Shown: positions 34,934 to 44,845, counted from the first letter of the stretch. The stretch is 64,000 nucleotides of DNA from Pedobacter namyangjuensis (GCF_003313325.1 NZ_QMHQ01000005.1:62001-126000), one strand, 5' to 3'. Notes: generated from the sequence alone by a model not told the origin. Translations and numbers: made by a program.

Positions 34934-37090
34934 ATGATGAGACCAAACAAAAGTAGATTTAAACCAAGAAGCCTTTTCGTTGCAGCATTTACAGGGATTT
35001 TAAGTATTTCTAACCTGTATGCGCAAAAAACAAACGCCTATCTTTTTACCTATTTTACTGGTAATACTGGTAACGAAGAAGCTATTCGTTTTGGAATTAG
35101 TAAGGATGGTTACAATTACAAGGCGCTAAACAACGATCAGCCGATAATCAGTTCTGCTAAAATTAGCTCTACTGGTGGTGTCAGAGATCCGCATATTTTA
35201 CGCGGAGCAGATGGCAAGACTTTTTATATGGTAGTTACCGATATGGTTTCTGCAAGAGGTTGGGATTCTAATCGAGCAATGGTTTTGCTAAAATCTAACG
35301 ATTTGATTAACTGGACGTCGAGCATTATCAACATTCAAAAGAAATATCCTAACCAAGAAAAGTTGTTGCGTGTTTGGGCGCCTCAAACAATTTACGATGC
35401 TAAAGCGAAAAAATACATGGTTTATTGGTCGATGAAACATGGCGATGGACCAGATATTATTTATTATTCTTACGCTAACGCTGATTTTACAGACTTAGAA
35501 ACTGAACCAAAACAACTGTTTTTTAGTCCTACAAACGGTTCTTGCATTGATGGAGATATCATTTTTCATAATGGGAAATACCATTTGTTTTTTAAAACAG
35601 AAGGTGGCGGAAATGGAATTAAAAAAGCGGTTTCAACTAAACTTACAGAAGGTTATGTGTTAGAAGATAAATATTTGCAGCAAACTAAAGAGGCGGTAGA
35701 AGGTGCTGGAGTTTTCAAGTTAAATAATAGCAAGGATTATATTTTGATGTACGATGTTTATATGAAAGGTCGCTATCAGTTTACCAAAAGTGCTGATCTG
35801 GAGAATTTCAAAGTAGTAGATCAAGATGTGACAATGGATTTTCATCCAAGACATGGTACCGTTTTACCAATAACACAACAAGAATTAGAGCGTTTAACCG
35901 CAAAATGGTACAATGGTGCTACCATTCTTAAAACTGCTAAGTCAAATTCAATTAAAAAAAATAATATTGTTTTAGATACGGTTAATTCTACCGTTTACCT
36001 GCCTGTTAAGCCGGGTACTAATTTGGCTTCATTTGACCCTGAATTTGATAAAGGTTTAGATGTTGTTATTTCTCCCAAAGGTCCGTACAACTTTAGCAAA
36101 GGTCCAGTTAAAATTAACGTAAGTGTTGGCGGAAAAACTGCTAAAACCTACTCGGTTACAGTATCGGAAGATCACAATCCGGTATTAAACGGTTATTTTG
36201 CAGATCCTGAAATTCTTTATTCAAACAAAACCAAAAAATATCATCTCTATCCAACTAGCGACGGCTTTACAGGTTGGAGCGGTAATTTTTTCAAAAGCTT
36301 TTCTTCGCCAGATTTGGTTAATTGGACAGACGATGGTGTAATTATCGATTTGCCGAAAAATGTAACTTGGGCAAAAAGAAATGCTTGGGCGCCAACCATT
36401 GCCGAGAAAAAAGTAAATGGCGATTATAAATATTTCTACTATTTCACGGCGGCGCAGAAAATTGGTGTTGCCGTAGCAGATTTGCCGAATGGTCCTTTTA
36501 AAGATAGCGGAAAACCGTTAATAGCCAAAAGACCGAACGGTGTAAGAGGTGGTCAGGAAATTGATCCAGATGTTTTTACAGATCCACAAACCGGTAAAAG
36601 TTATTTGTATTGGGGCAATGGCTATATGGCAGTTGCGCCATTAAATGATGATATGATTTCTATCGATACCAATGCAATTAAAGTTATTACGCCAGACAAT
36701 ACTTTTAGAGAAGGTGCCGAAGTTTTTTATCGTAATGGAAAGTATTATTTCTTGTGGTCTGAAGACGATACCAGAAGCGAAAACTACCGAGTAAGATATG
36801 GTTATTCAGATTCTCCAACAGGAAAAATTATTATTCCGAAAGATAATCTGATTTTAGCTAAAGACCCAAATTTGGCCATTTTTGGAACAGGACATAACAG
36901 CGTAATCCAAGTGCCTGGCAAAGACGAATGGTATATTGTTTATCATCGTTTTACGAGGCCAAATGGCATAACAATGGGCGATGCAGCGGGCTATAACCGT
37001 GAAGTTTGCATAGATAAAATGGAGTTTAATGCTGATGGAAGCATTAAAAAAGTAACACCAACTTTAACAGGAATTAAACCAGTAAAATAA
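34934..37090 (+). CDS. Double GH43 glycosidase
   Basis: This 718-residue secreted protein has two GH43-like five-bladed propellers. The first (about residues 30-310) begins after the signal peptide, with GVRDPHILRGADGKTFYMV supplying the catalytic base Asp region. The second (about 415-718) starts with NGYFADPEILYSNKTKKYHLYPTSDGF and contains QEIDPDVFTDPQTGKSYLYWGN and FREGAEVFYRNGKYYFLWS. A beta-sandwich linker lies between them. GH43 enzymes act on arabinan, xylan or galactan; the neighbours suggest arabinofuranosidase or arabinanase activity. Whether both propellers are active cannot be told. Confidence 0.9.
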   Translation: MMRPNKSRFKPRSLFVAAFTGILSISNLYAQKTNAYLFTYFTGNTGNEEAIRFGISKDGYNYKALNNDQPIISSAKISSTGGVRDPHILRGADGKTFYMVVTDMVSARGWDSNRAMVLLKSNDLINWTSSIINIQKKYPNQEKLLRVWAPQTIYDAKAKKYMVYWSMKHGDGPDIIYYSYANADFTDLETEPKQLFFSPTNGSCIDGDIIFHNGKYHLFFKTEGGGNGIKKAVSTKLTEGYVLEDKYLQQTKEAVEGAGVFKLNNSKDYILMYDVYMKGRYQFTKSADLENFKVVDQDVTMDFHPRHGTVLPITQQELERLTAKWYNGATILKTAKSNSIKKNNIVLDTVNSTVYLPVKPGTNLASFDPEFDKGLDVVISPKGPYNFSKGPVKINVSVGGKTAKTYSVTVSEDHNPVLNGYFADPEILYSNKTKKYHLYPTSDGFTGWSGNFFKSFSSPDLVNWTDDGVIIDLPKNVTWAKRNAWAPTIAEKKVNGDYKYFYYFTAAQKIGVAVADLPNGPFKDSGKPLIAKRPNGVRGGQEIDPDVFTDPQTGKSYLYWGNGYMAVAPLNDDMISIDTNAIKVITPDNTFREGAEVFYRNGKYYFLWSEDDTRSENYRVRYGYSDSPTGKIIIPKDNLILAKDPNLAIFGTGHNSVIQVPGKDEWYIVYHRFTRPNGITMGDAAGYNREVCIDKMEFNADGSIKKVTPTLTGIKPVK

Positions 37091-37093
37091 ATT

Positions 37094-38215
37094 ATGAACA
37101 AGCGTTTTTTAACTTTCTTGCTAATGCTTTTTGTAGCTTTTAAGCTACAGGCACAACCACTGCCGAAAAAGGCAGATGTTCTGGCAACCATTAACAAAGC
37201 AAATACTTACTGGCAAAGCAATAACAAACCAGAGCGCCGAGCATTTTGGGATCATGCGGCTTACCACACAGGTAATATGGAAGTTGTTGCCCTTACAAAA
37301 AATGAAACTTACCGAAAATATTCTGAAGATTGGGCCGAGTATAATAAATGGATGGGCGCTAAATCTACAGACAAAAGCAAGTGGAAATACAGCTATGGCG
37401 AAAAAGACGAATACGTGCTTTTTGGCGATTGGCAGATCTGTTTTCAAACTTATATTGACTTGTATAACTTAAAGCCCGAAGCACACAAAGTTGCTAGAGC
37501 GAAAGAGGTAATGGAATACCAAATGAGCACTACCGCTAACGATTATTGGTGGTGGGCAGATGGTTTGTACATGGTAATGCCCGTAATGACCAAAATGCAC
37601 AAACTTACCGGTAATAAACAATATTTAGATAAGCTTTACGAGTACTTTATGTATGCCAATAGTATCATGTACGATAAGGAAGAAAAATTATACTATCGCG
37701 ATGCGAAATATGTTTACCCAAAACATAAAAGCGCTAACGGCAAGAAAGATTTTTGGGCCAGAGGCGATGGTTGGGTTTTCGCCGGTTTGGCCAAGGTTCT
37801 ACAAGATTTACCTGCTAACGATAAACATAGAAAAGAATATGTAACCAAATACAAAAACATGGCAAAAGCGATTTTGAAAAGTCAGCAGGCCGAGGGTTAC
37901 TGGACACGTAGCATGTTAGATCCACAGCACGCACCCGGACCAGAAACTAGCGGAACAGCATTTTTTACTTACGGTTTGCTTTGGGGTATTAACAACGGTT
38001 ATTTAAAAGAAAAAACATATAAAAAAGCTGCGCTACAAGGATACGAATACCTAACTAAAACAGCTTTGCAGGAAAGTGGTAAAATCGGTTATGTACAACC
38101 AATTGGAGAAAAGGCAATTCCGGGGCAGGTGGTTGACGCAAACTCTACTGCAGATTTCGGTGTAGGCGCTTTTTTATTGGCTAACTGCGAAATGTATAGG
38201 TATCTAAAAAACTAA
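37094..38215 (+). CDS. GH105 unsaturated rhamnogalacturonyl hydrolase
   Basis: The enzyme removes the unsaturated galacturonic acid left at the non-reducing end after pectin lyase action. The 373-residue chain has a signal peptide (FKLQAQ), the WWWADGLYMVMPVMTKM block with the catalytic Asp, and the FWARGDGWVFAGLAKVL motif of the alpha/alpha-six-barrel. Its product is complementary to that of the PL11 lyase encoded downstream, so the two would act in sequence on the RG-I backbone. It follows the GH43 gene by three bases. Confidence 0.94.
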   Translation: MNKRFLTFLLMLFVAFKLQAQPLPKKADVLATINKANTYWQSNNKPERRAFWDHAAYHTGNMEVVALTKNETYRKYSEDWAEYNKWMGAKSTDKSKWKYSYGEKDEYVLFGDWQICFQTYIDLYNLKPEAHKVARAKEVMEYQMSTTANDYWWWADGLYMVMPVMTKMHKLTGNKQYLDKLYEYFMYANSIMYDKEEKLYYRDAKYVYPKHKSANGKKDFWARGDGWVFAGLAKVLQDLPANDKHRKEYVTKYKNMAKAILKSQQAEGYWTRSMLDPQHAPGPETSGTAFFTYGLLWGINNGYLKEKTYKKAALQGYEYLTKTALQESGKIGYVQPIGEKAIPGQVVDANSTADFGVGAFLLANCEMYRYLKN

Positions 38216-38225
38216 TAACTAGAAA

Positions 38226-39473
38226 ATGATATTCAAAAAAATAACTGTTGCAATCTTTGCTATTGCCATTGGTTTTACACCAGTTTTTGCGCAAAAGAAG
38301 AACGCTGCAAAAAAGCAAGAAGCATTAACCGATCGCCAATTTTGGTTAAATGAAATGGATAAAATGGTTAGGCCCGTGCTTTACAGTTTAGCCAAAGACA
38401 GTTTGCGTATTAACATGCCGCAAACTACTTCTATCCATGTAGATAATAAAGAGCACAGAATTAAAGTACAGTACGTAGAAGTTTTGGGCAGAGTTTTAAG
38501 TGGTATTGCGCCTTGGTTGCAATTAGAAGGTGGCACTGAAAAGGAAATCGCTCTGCGTAAACAATACCGAGAGTGGGCTATACAAGGCATTAAAAACTCT
38601 TTAGATTCTAATGCAAAAGATTTCATGAGATATGATATTGGCGGTCAGCAATTAGTAGATGCATCTTTTGTAGCTATTGCATTTGTACGTGCGCCTTGGC
38701 TTTGGGAAAACTTAGATAAAAAGAACCAGGAGCTAATGATGAAATCTATCGTAACTACGAAGAGATTTAAACCGGTATTTTCTAACTGGTTGTTATTCTC
38801 AGCAATGAACGAAGCTTTTTTAGCCAAGTTTGGTTACGAATGGGATGTAATGCGTGTAGATTATGCTTTGCAACAAATGGAGCAATGGTATGTGGGCGAC
38901 AGTATGTATAAAGATGGTACTTCATTCGCATTTGATTATTATAACAGCTTTGTAATTCATCCTTATTTAGCGGGCATAGCCGATGTGGTAAAGAAAAAAA
39001 CGAACGCTTACAACGGCATGTTCGAAAAGATAAAAAAACGTAACGAACGTTTTGCGGTAATCCAGGAAAGGTTAATCAATACAGACGGAACTTTCCCTGC
39101 TACGGGCCGTTCGTTAATTTATCGTGGTGCTGCATTTCATCATTTGGCAGATATGGCTTGGCGCAAAGCATTGCCAAAACAACTTAGCCCAGAGCAAGTT
39201 AGGGGTGCGTTAACTGCGGTGATTAAAAAAACGTTAGAGAGCCCAACTACATATAAAAATGGTTGGCTAACAATCGGTTTGTATGGTTCGCAACCAGAAA
39301 TTGGCGATTTCTATAACAATCAAGGTAGTCCGTATTTAGCTACGGCGATATTTTTGCCTCTAGGTTTACCAGATTCAGATCCATTTTGGGCAAATCCGCC
39401 CGCTAAATGGAGTGCTCAAAAAGTTTGGAGTGGCGAGGATTTCAAAAAAGATCACGCAGAAGAAATTAAATAA
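38226..39473 (+). CDS. DUF2264 family secreted protein
   Basis: This 415-residue protein has a signal peptide (FTPVFAQ) and the DUF2264 pattern: LTDRQFWLNEMDKMVRPVL, GRVLSGIAPWLQLEGG, the SAMNEAFLAKFG helix and YNSFVIHPYLAG. The fold is expected to be an alpha/alpha toroid like GH88/GH105. The family is often found in pectin and rhamnogalacturonan loci but has no settled activity. Here it sits directly after GH105, supporting a part in breaking down RG-I oligomers. Confidence 0.88.
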   Translation: MIFKKITVAIFAIAIGFTPVFAQKKNAAKKQEALTDRQFWLNEMDKMVRPVLYSLAKDSLRINMPQTTSIHVDNKEHRIKVQYVEVLGRVLSGIAPWLQLEGGTEKEIALRKQYREWAIQGIKNSLDSNAKDFMRYDIGGQQLVDASFVAIAFVRAPWLWENLDKKNQELMMKSIVTTKRFKPVFSNWLLFSAMNEAFLAKFGYEWDVMRVDYALQQMEQWYVGDSMYKDGTSFAFDYYNSFVIHPYLAGIADVVKKKTNAYNGMFEKIKKRNERFAVIQERLINTDGTFPATGRSLIYRGAAFHHLADMAWRKALPKQLSPEQVRGALTAVIKKTLESPTTYKNGWLTIGLYGSQPEIGDFYNNQGSPYLATAIFLPLGLPDSDPFWANPPAKWSAQKVWSGEDFKKDHAEEIK

Positions 39474-39478
39474 ACTTT

Positions 39479-41014
39479 ATGAAAAAAATCATTCTGGTCT
39501 GCACTACAGCGTTGTTAAGTTTAAATGTCACTGCACAAACAGTACATGCTAAAGTAGAAGATAATTCAAAAATTTTAATTAGCAGGCATATTTACGGCCA
39601 ATTTGCAGAGCATTTGGGTCGTAGCATTTACGATGGCTTTTGGGTTGATAAAAAACTCGACGTAAAAAAGCAGGGCAGAATCAGGTTAGATATTGTAGAG
39701 GCGCTCAAGAAAATTCAAATTCCTAATTTAAGGTGGCCTGGTGGTTGTTTTGCCGATGAATACCATTGGAGAGACGGAATTGGTAAGCCTAAAAATCGCC
39801 CAAAAATGGTTAACACGCATTGGGGTGGCGTAACCGAAGATAATAGCTTTGGCACACACGAGTTTTTAGAACTTTGTAAACTACTTGGTACTGAACCTTA
39901 CATTTCAGCAAATGTGGGTAGCGGCACGCCCGAGGAAATGAGCAAATGGGTAGAGTACCTAAACTTTAAAGGCGAAAGTCCCATGAGTAAACTTCGCAAA
40001 GAAAACGGCCACGAAGAACCTTTTAATGTTAGCTTTTGGGGTGTAGGTAACGAAAGTTGGGGCTGTGGTGGTAATATGACCGCAGATTATTACAGTAACG
40101 AATACCGTAGATATGCAACTTTTGCTAAAGACTACCCGGGCATAAAATTAAAGAAAATTGCTGGTGGCGCTAACGACTTCGATTACAACTGGACCGAAAC
40201 GGCTATGAAAGTAATTGGTCAGCGTATGTGGGGTTTATCTTTACACTACTACACTTTGCCAACGGGTAATTGGGGCAAAAAAGGTTCGGCAACGGGATTT
40301 AATGAGCAAGAATATTTTAACACGATGGAGCGTGCGTTAAAAATGGATGAGCTGGTTACCAAACACTCGGCTATTATGGATAAATACGACCCTAAAAAAA
40401 ATGTTGCTTTAGTGGTAGACGAATGGGGAATTTGGACAGACGTAGAACCGGGAACAAATCCAGGTTTTCTGTTTCAGCAAAATAGCTTAAGAGATGCATT
40501 AATTGCAGGTAGTACGCTAAACATCTTCCATAAACATGCTGAAAGAGTTAAAATGGCAAACTTGGCACAAACCGTAAACGTGTTACAATCCCTAATTTTA
40601 ACGGAAAAAGAAAAAATGCTTTTAACACCTACTTATCATGTTTTTGATATGTACAAGGTACATCAAGACGCTATGCTTTTGCCTATCAGTTTCGAGTCGC
40701 CTTCTTACGTCTTAAACGGAAAAAAGATCCCAGCAGTAAATGCATCGGCTTCCAAAGACAAAAATGGCGTAGTGCATATCTCTTTCGTTAATTTAGATAA
40801 CAGCAGAAGCATAGAGGTTAATACAGATTTGGGTAATATTAATTTTAGCAAAGCTGATGGACAAATCCTAACCTCTGCAAACGTAAATGATTACAACTCG
40901 TTTACTCAACCCGATAAAATCAAACTGAACACTTTTTCAGGTGCTACAAAAAACGGTAATAAGTTGTCGGTTACATTACCGGCACATTCCATCGTAACTT
41001 TAACATTAAACTAA
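39479..41014 (+). CDS. GH51 alpha-L-arabinofuranosidase (compact)
   Basis: This is a second GH51 enzyme, 511 residues, with a signal peptide (LNVTAQ). It has the acid/base E192 in WGVGNESWGCGG and nucleophile E315 in VVDEWGIW. It lacks the N-terminal inserted domain of the larger paralogue at 30550 and follows the canonical bacterial GH51 layout (IYGQFAEHLGR near the start). The two probably differ in substrate: polymer or branched side chains versus small oligosaccharides. The next gene starts directly after its stop (TAAATG). Confidence 0.95.
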   Translation: MKKIILVCTTALLSLNVTAQTVHAKVEDNSKILISRHIYGQFAEHLGRSIYDGFWVDKKLDVKKQGRIRLDIVEALKKIQIPNLRWPGGCFADEYHWRDGIGKPKNRPKMVNTHWGGVTEDNSFGTHEFLELCKLLGTEPYISANVGSGTPEEMSKWVEYLNFKGESPMSKLRKENGHEEPFNVSFWGVGNESWGCGGNMTADYYSNEYRRYATFAKDYPGIKLKKIAGGANDFDYNWTETAMKVIGQRMWGLSLHYYTLPTGNWGKKGSATGFNEQEYFNTMERALKMDELVTKHSAIMDKYDPKKNVALVVDEWGIWTDVEPGTNPGFLFQQNSLRDALIAGSTLNIFHKHAERVKMANLAQTVNVLQSLILTEKEKMLLTPTYHVFDMYKVHQDAMLLPISFESPSYVLNGKKIPAVNASASKDKNGVVHISFVNLDNSRSIEVNTDLGNINFSKADGQILTSANVNDYNSFTQPDKIKLNTFSGATKNGNKLSVTLPAHSIVTLTLN

Positions 41015-42328
41015 ATGAACCGAAAAATAACCTTTAGTATTATCGGATTTTTATTGTTTGCAATAACCGCAATGGCGCAAAATGCAAATTTGCATACCGT
41101 TGCAAACAATGGTTGGGCAAACAATTCGGTAAACACGGTCATTTTCCGTAAAAATGCCTTAACAAGTTATAAAGGTGTTCAATACATTGCTTATTACGAC
41201 GATGAACAATTTGTGGTATTAGGCAAAAGAAAGATTAAAACCCAAAAATGGGAATTGTTGCGTACAAAATATAAAGGAGATGCCAGCGATGCCCATAAAT
41301 CCATTAGTATTATGGTAGACGGTGCTGGCATTTTGCATTTAGCCTGGGGCCAACATAATAATAAACTAAACTACGCAAAGGCGATAAAAGCCGGAAGTTT
41401 AGTAATGGGCGAGAAGTTGGAAATGATTGGGGAGAAAGAAACCAAGGTTAGCTATCCAGAGTTTTACAAGCTGGCCAATGGCGATGTTTTGTTTTTCTAC
41501 AGAGATGGTGGATCTGGCAATGGTAATTTGATGATCAATCGTTACCAAACCAAAACTCAGAAATGGATTAGAGTACAAGACAATTTGATTGATGGCGAAG
41601 GGAAACGAAATGCTTACATCCAAACTACAGTAGACGTAAAAGGTACAATTCATGTGTCTTGGGTTTGGCGAGAAAGTCCAGATGTGGCCAGTAACCACGA
41701 CTTGTGTTACGCAAAATCTACTGATGGTGGTTTAACCTGGCAAAAGTCTGATGGAGAAAAGTATCAATTGCCAATAAACTCAGCTAATGCAGAATATGCT
41801 TTGAAAATTCCTCAAAATAGCGAACTGATTAATCAAACATCAATGTTTGCCGACGAAAATGGTTTTCCTTTTATTGCCACGTACTGGCGAGAAAAAGGAG
41901 AAACTGTGCCTCAATATCACCTAGTGTACAAAAGCCAAGCGCAGTGGGAAGTAAAAAACTTAGGTTTTAGAAAAACGGGCTTTACATTAAGTGGTGGTGG
42001 TACCAAAAAAATTCCTATTGCCCGCCCGCAACTAATTGCTTGGAAAAATGGCAAAAACATTGCGGTAGCATTAATTTATAGAGATATAGAACGTGGCAGC
42101 AAGGTTTCTATGGCTTTAAACAACAACTTAAATAACAACAACTGGGAAATTAGCGACCTAACTGAAACGAGCGTAGGGGAGTGGGAGCCTGCTTATGATA
42201 CCGATCTTTGGGCGAAAGAAAAAATAATGAACTTATTTGTGCAAAAAGTTGAACAGGTAGATGGAGAGGGAAAGGCTAATGCTAAACCAACACTTATTCA
42301 AGTATTAACATGGAAACCTTTTAATTAA
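41015..42328 (+). CDS. BNR_4-type beta-propeller protein
   Basis: This 437-residue secreted protein (signal ending AMAQ) is built from repeated beta-propeller blades with Asp-box-like turns (YAKSTDGGLTWQKS). The arrangement corresponds to the BNR_4 family, whose characterised members include polysaccharide lyases (PL24/PL25) and the GH145 rhamnosidase group. The exact activity cannot be assigned; an uronic acid- or rhamnose-directed function would suit the RG-I context. It is the last gene of the seven-gene run. Confidence 0.8.
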   Translation: MNRKITFSIIGFLLFAITAMAQNANLHTVANNGWANNSVNTVIFRKNALTSYKGVQYIAYYDDEQFVVLGKRKIKTQKWELLRTKYKGDASDAHKSISIMVDGAGILHLAWGQHNNKLNYAKAIKAGSLVMGEKLEMIGEKETKVSYPEFYKLANGDVLFFYRDGGSGNGNLMINRYQTKTQKWIRVQDNLIDGEGKRNAYIQTTVDVKGTIHVSWVWRESPDVASNHDLCYAKSTDGGLTWQKSDGEKYQLPINSANAEYALKIPQNSELINQTSMFADENGFPFIATYWREKGETVPQYHLVYKSQAQWEVKNLGFRKTGFTLSGGGTKKIPIARPQLIAWKNGKNIAVALIYRDIERGSKVSMALNNNLNNNNWEISDLTETSVGEWEPAYDTDLWAKEKIMNLFVQKVEQVDGEGKANAKPTLIQVLTWKPFN

Positions 42329-42375
42329 TAATTTAATGGCCGAAAAGCCAAAAAGCATTTTGCAAATTCATTAAT

Positions 42376-42400
42376 AAATGTAAATTTGACGTTTATTATT
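42376..42400 (+). promoter_or_regulatory. AraR-type operator before the galactanase gene
   Basis: GTAAATTTGACGTTTATTAT matches the shared motif. It lies 25 bases upstream of the chosen ATG at 42425 and overlaps a TTG at 42386, which also argues against translation starting there. Confidence 0.65.
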
Positions 42401-42424
42401 TCTTTAAAAATCAACCTAAAACCA

Positions 42425-43534
42425 ATGAAGAAATTTTTTAATACACTTACGTGTTTATTATTGCTAATCAGCTTAAAGTCTGTTGCGCAAAGCGAGAAAT
42501 ATACAGCTTTTGAACCTGGCAAAATTTGGAAAGACGATAAAGGCGTACATATAAATGCGCATGGCGGAGGAATTATCTTCCACAAAGGATTGTATTATTG
42601 GTTTGGCGAACATAAAATTGCCGGACCAAGAGGAAACAGTGCGCAAGTAGGCGTACATGCTTATTCATCAAAAGATTTATATAATTGGAAAGATGAAGGA
42701 ATTGCGTTGCAAGTAAGCGAAGACCCGGCAAGCGATATTGTTAAAGGTAGTATTATAGAGCGACCAAAAGTGGTTTATAATAAAAAAACCAAAAAGTTTG
42801 TAATGTGGTTTCACTTAGAGCTTAAAGGCAAAGGTTACGCTGCGGCACATGCGGGTGTTGCTACAGCAGATAAGATTAATGGCCCTTACAAATTCATTAA
42901 AAGCTATAGGCCAAATGCGGGTAAAATGCCCTTTTATCCGGCCGGAACTCCAGCAGACAAAATTGTTAACTGCGAAAAACCAGCTAATACTTACGATGGC
43001 TATTTCTGCAGAGACTTGCCGGGTGGCCAAATGGCTAGAGACATGACCGTTTTTATTGATGATGATGGCAAAGCTTACCATGTATTTTCTGCTGAGGAAA
43101 ACTATACATTAAATATTGCCGAGTTAAGTGATGATTATACTTCACATACCGGAAAGTTTATTAGAATGTACGTAGGATTTCAGACGGAAGCTCCGGCAGT
43201 GTTTAAAAGAAACGGAAAGTATTATATGATTGGTTCAGGCTGTACAGGCTGGGATCCAAATCCGGCTCGTTGGTTTATCGCCGATAATATTTGGGGCAAA
43301 TGGGAATACAAAGGCAACCCTACTATTGGAGAGGGAAGTAAACTAACTTACGGCGGGCAAAGCACGCACGTACTACCCGTACAAGGAAAAAAAGATGCCT
43401 TTATTTTTATGGCTGATAAATGGACACCAAAAAATCCAATTGATGGTAGATATTTATGGTTGCCAATTACTTTTAAAGGAGATGATATAGAAATAAGCTG
43501 GAAAGATAGCTGGGATTTAAAATCTTTCAAATAA
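42425..43534 (+). CDS. GH43 family glycosidase, exo-galactanase-like
   Basis: The 369-residue secreted enzyme starts at ATG 42425 (MKKFFNTLTCLLLLISL signal). The sequence HINAHGGGIIFHKGLYYWFGEHK at residues 40-62 is characteristic of the GH43 branch (subfamilies 24/34) that contains exo-beta-1,3-galactanases and related galactosidases. The five-bladed fold is also seen in IERPKVVYNKKTKKFVMWFH and the WDPNPARWF segment. Pairing with galT twenty bases downstream indicates that its product is galactose. Confidence 0.86.
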   Translation: MKKFFNTLTCLLLLISLKSVAQSEKYTAFEPGKIWKDDKGVHINAHGGGIIFHKGLYYWFGEHKIAGPRGNSAQVGVHAYSSKDLYNWKDEGIALQVSEDPASDIVKGSIIERPKVVYNKKTKKFVMWFHLELKGKGYAAAHAGVATADKINGPYKFIKSYRPNAGKMPFYPAGTPADKIVNCEKPANTYDGYFCRDLPGGQMARDMTVFIDDDGKAYHVFSAEENYTLNIAELSDDYTSHTGKFIRMYVGFQTEAPAVFKRNGKYYMIGSGCTGWDPNPARWFIADNIWGKWEYKGNPTIGEGSKLTYGGQSTHVLPVQGKKDAFIFMADKWTPKNPIDGRYLWLPITFKGDDIEISWKDSWDLKSFK

Positions 43535-43554
43535 TAAAAAACACGCACCAACAA

Positions 43555-44607
43555 ATGAAACAAGAATTTATTTTAGAAGAACATCCGCACACGCGATTAA
43601 ACATTTTAACCGGAGAATCTGTATTGGTTTCTCCACATCGTAGCAAACGCCCTTGGCAAGGTAAGGTTGAAGATCTGGCTCCAGATAATAGGCCAGCTTA
43701 CGATCCATCTTGTTATCTGTGCGCCGGTAATAAACGCTCAGACGGAACACAAAATCCAGATTACAAAGACAGCTTTGTTTTTGTAAATGATTTTTCGGCT
43801 TTGCTACAAGATACACCAGATGGAGAATTAAATGACGGCGGTTTATTGGTGGCAAAAAGTGCAAAAGGTATTTGTAAGGTAATAAGTTTTACGCCAGAGC
43901 ATAATTTAACCTTACCAGAAATGAGTGTAGAGGCCATTACAAAAGTGGTAAATTTATGGCAAGACGAATATATATCACTTCGTGCAAATAGCTGGATTAA
44001 ATATATCCAGATTTTCGAGAACAAAGGCGAAATTATGGGTTGCAGTAATCCGCATCCACACGGGCAAATTTGGGCACAAGCGAGCATCCCGCAAGAGGTG
44101 TTAAAAGAATGCCAAAGCCAAAAAAAACACTTTGCTATTAACGGAAAAAGCTTATTAAGTGCTTATTTGGAACTTGAGTTGGAAAAACAAGAACGTATAC
44201 TTTTTGAAAATAAACATTTTGTGGTTTTAGTTCCGTTTTGGGCAGTTTGGCCTTTTGAGACTATGATCATCAGCAAAAAGCATGTTACTGATATTTCTTA
44301 TTTTAATACCTTGGAGAAAAAAGCTTTAGCGGAAGCAATAAAGTGGTTAACTACCAGATACGATAATCTTTTCCAAACTTCTTTCCCATACTCGGCTGGT
44401 ATGCACCAAATGCCTGTTAATAGTGGTAATTTACCAGAATGGCATTGGCACATGCATTTTTATCCGCCTTTATTACGTTCGGCAACGGTTAAGAAATTTA
44501 TGGTAGGGTATGAGTTGTTGGCAAATCCGCAACGCGATATTACACCAGAGTATGCAGCACAAAGATTAAGAGAATTGCCTGATTTACACTATAAAAGCTC
44601 AATGTAA
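43555..44607 (+). CDS. galT: Galactose-1-phosphate uridylyltransferase
   Basis: This is the Leloir-pathway enzyme that transfers UMP from UDP-glucose to galactose-1-phosphate. Motifs are the zinc-binding CYLC at residues 53-56, the active-site HPH at 167-169 in SNPHPHGQIWA, and the WPFETMIISKKH block. At 350 residues it has normal length. It is encoded with the galactanase gene rather than with galK, which lies 13 kb downstream; galE is absent from the window. Confidence 0.96.
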   Translation: MKQEFILEEHPHTRLNILTGESVLVSPHRSKRPWQGKVEDLAPDNRPAYDPSCYLCAGNKRSDGTQNPDYKDSFVFVNDFSALLQDTPDGELNDGGLLVAKSAKGICKVISFTPEHNLTLPEMSVEAITKVVNLWQDEYISLRANSWIKYIQIFENKGEIMGCSNPHPHGQIWAQASIPQEVLKECQSQKKHFAINGKSLLSAYLELELEKQERILFENKHFVVLVPFWAVWPFETMIISKKHVTDISYFNTLEKKALAEAIKWLTTRYDNLFQTSFPYSAGMHQMPVNSGNLPEWHWHMHFYPPLLRSATVKKFMVGYELLANPQRDITPEYAAQRLRELPDLHYKSSM

Positions 44608-44675
44608 AATTGATGTTAAAATAAAGCAGCTAAATGGTAATATTCGATTAACTATTAGAATAAGAGCTTTGTAAT

Positions 44676-44700
44676 TTTAATAAACGTCAAAATAACAATT
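44676..44700 (-). promoter_or_regulatory. AraR-type operator (minus-strand copy)
   Basis: The minus strand reads GTTATTTTGACGTTTATTAA, a close match. No gene starts to its left within reach, so it may act as an auxiliary site for the susC2 promoter. Confidence 0.55.
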
Positions 44701-44780
44701 ATATTGTCGTATTATTAAAATTTATGCAAACATATTACTATCAGCAACATAGCACAAAAACTGCGTTTACAGCGGTCAGA

Positions 44781-44845
44781 TTGCATTAAGTAAATAAATA
44801 AATTATTTTTTGATTTTTTTATTTGCTTAATGCAATTTTTTTTTT
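44781..44845 (+). terminator. Strong terminator downstream of galT
   Basis: An 18-base stem (TTGCATTAAGTAAATAAA with its complement, one G-U pair in RNA) is followed by ten T residues. It stops the galT transcript and isolates the susC2 promoter. Confidence 0.9.

Noticed and set aside
42386..42424. TTG start for the galactanase-like GH43
   Set aside because: It falls inside the operator; the signal peptide begins at the ATG at 42425.
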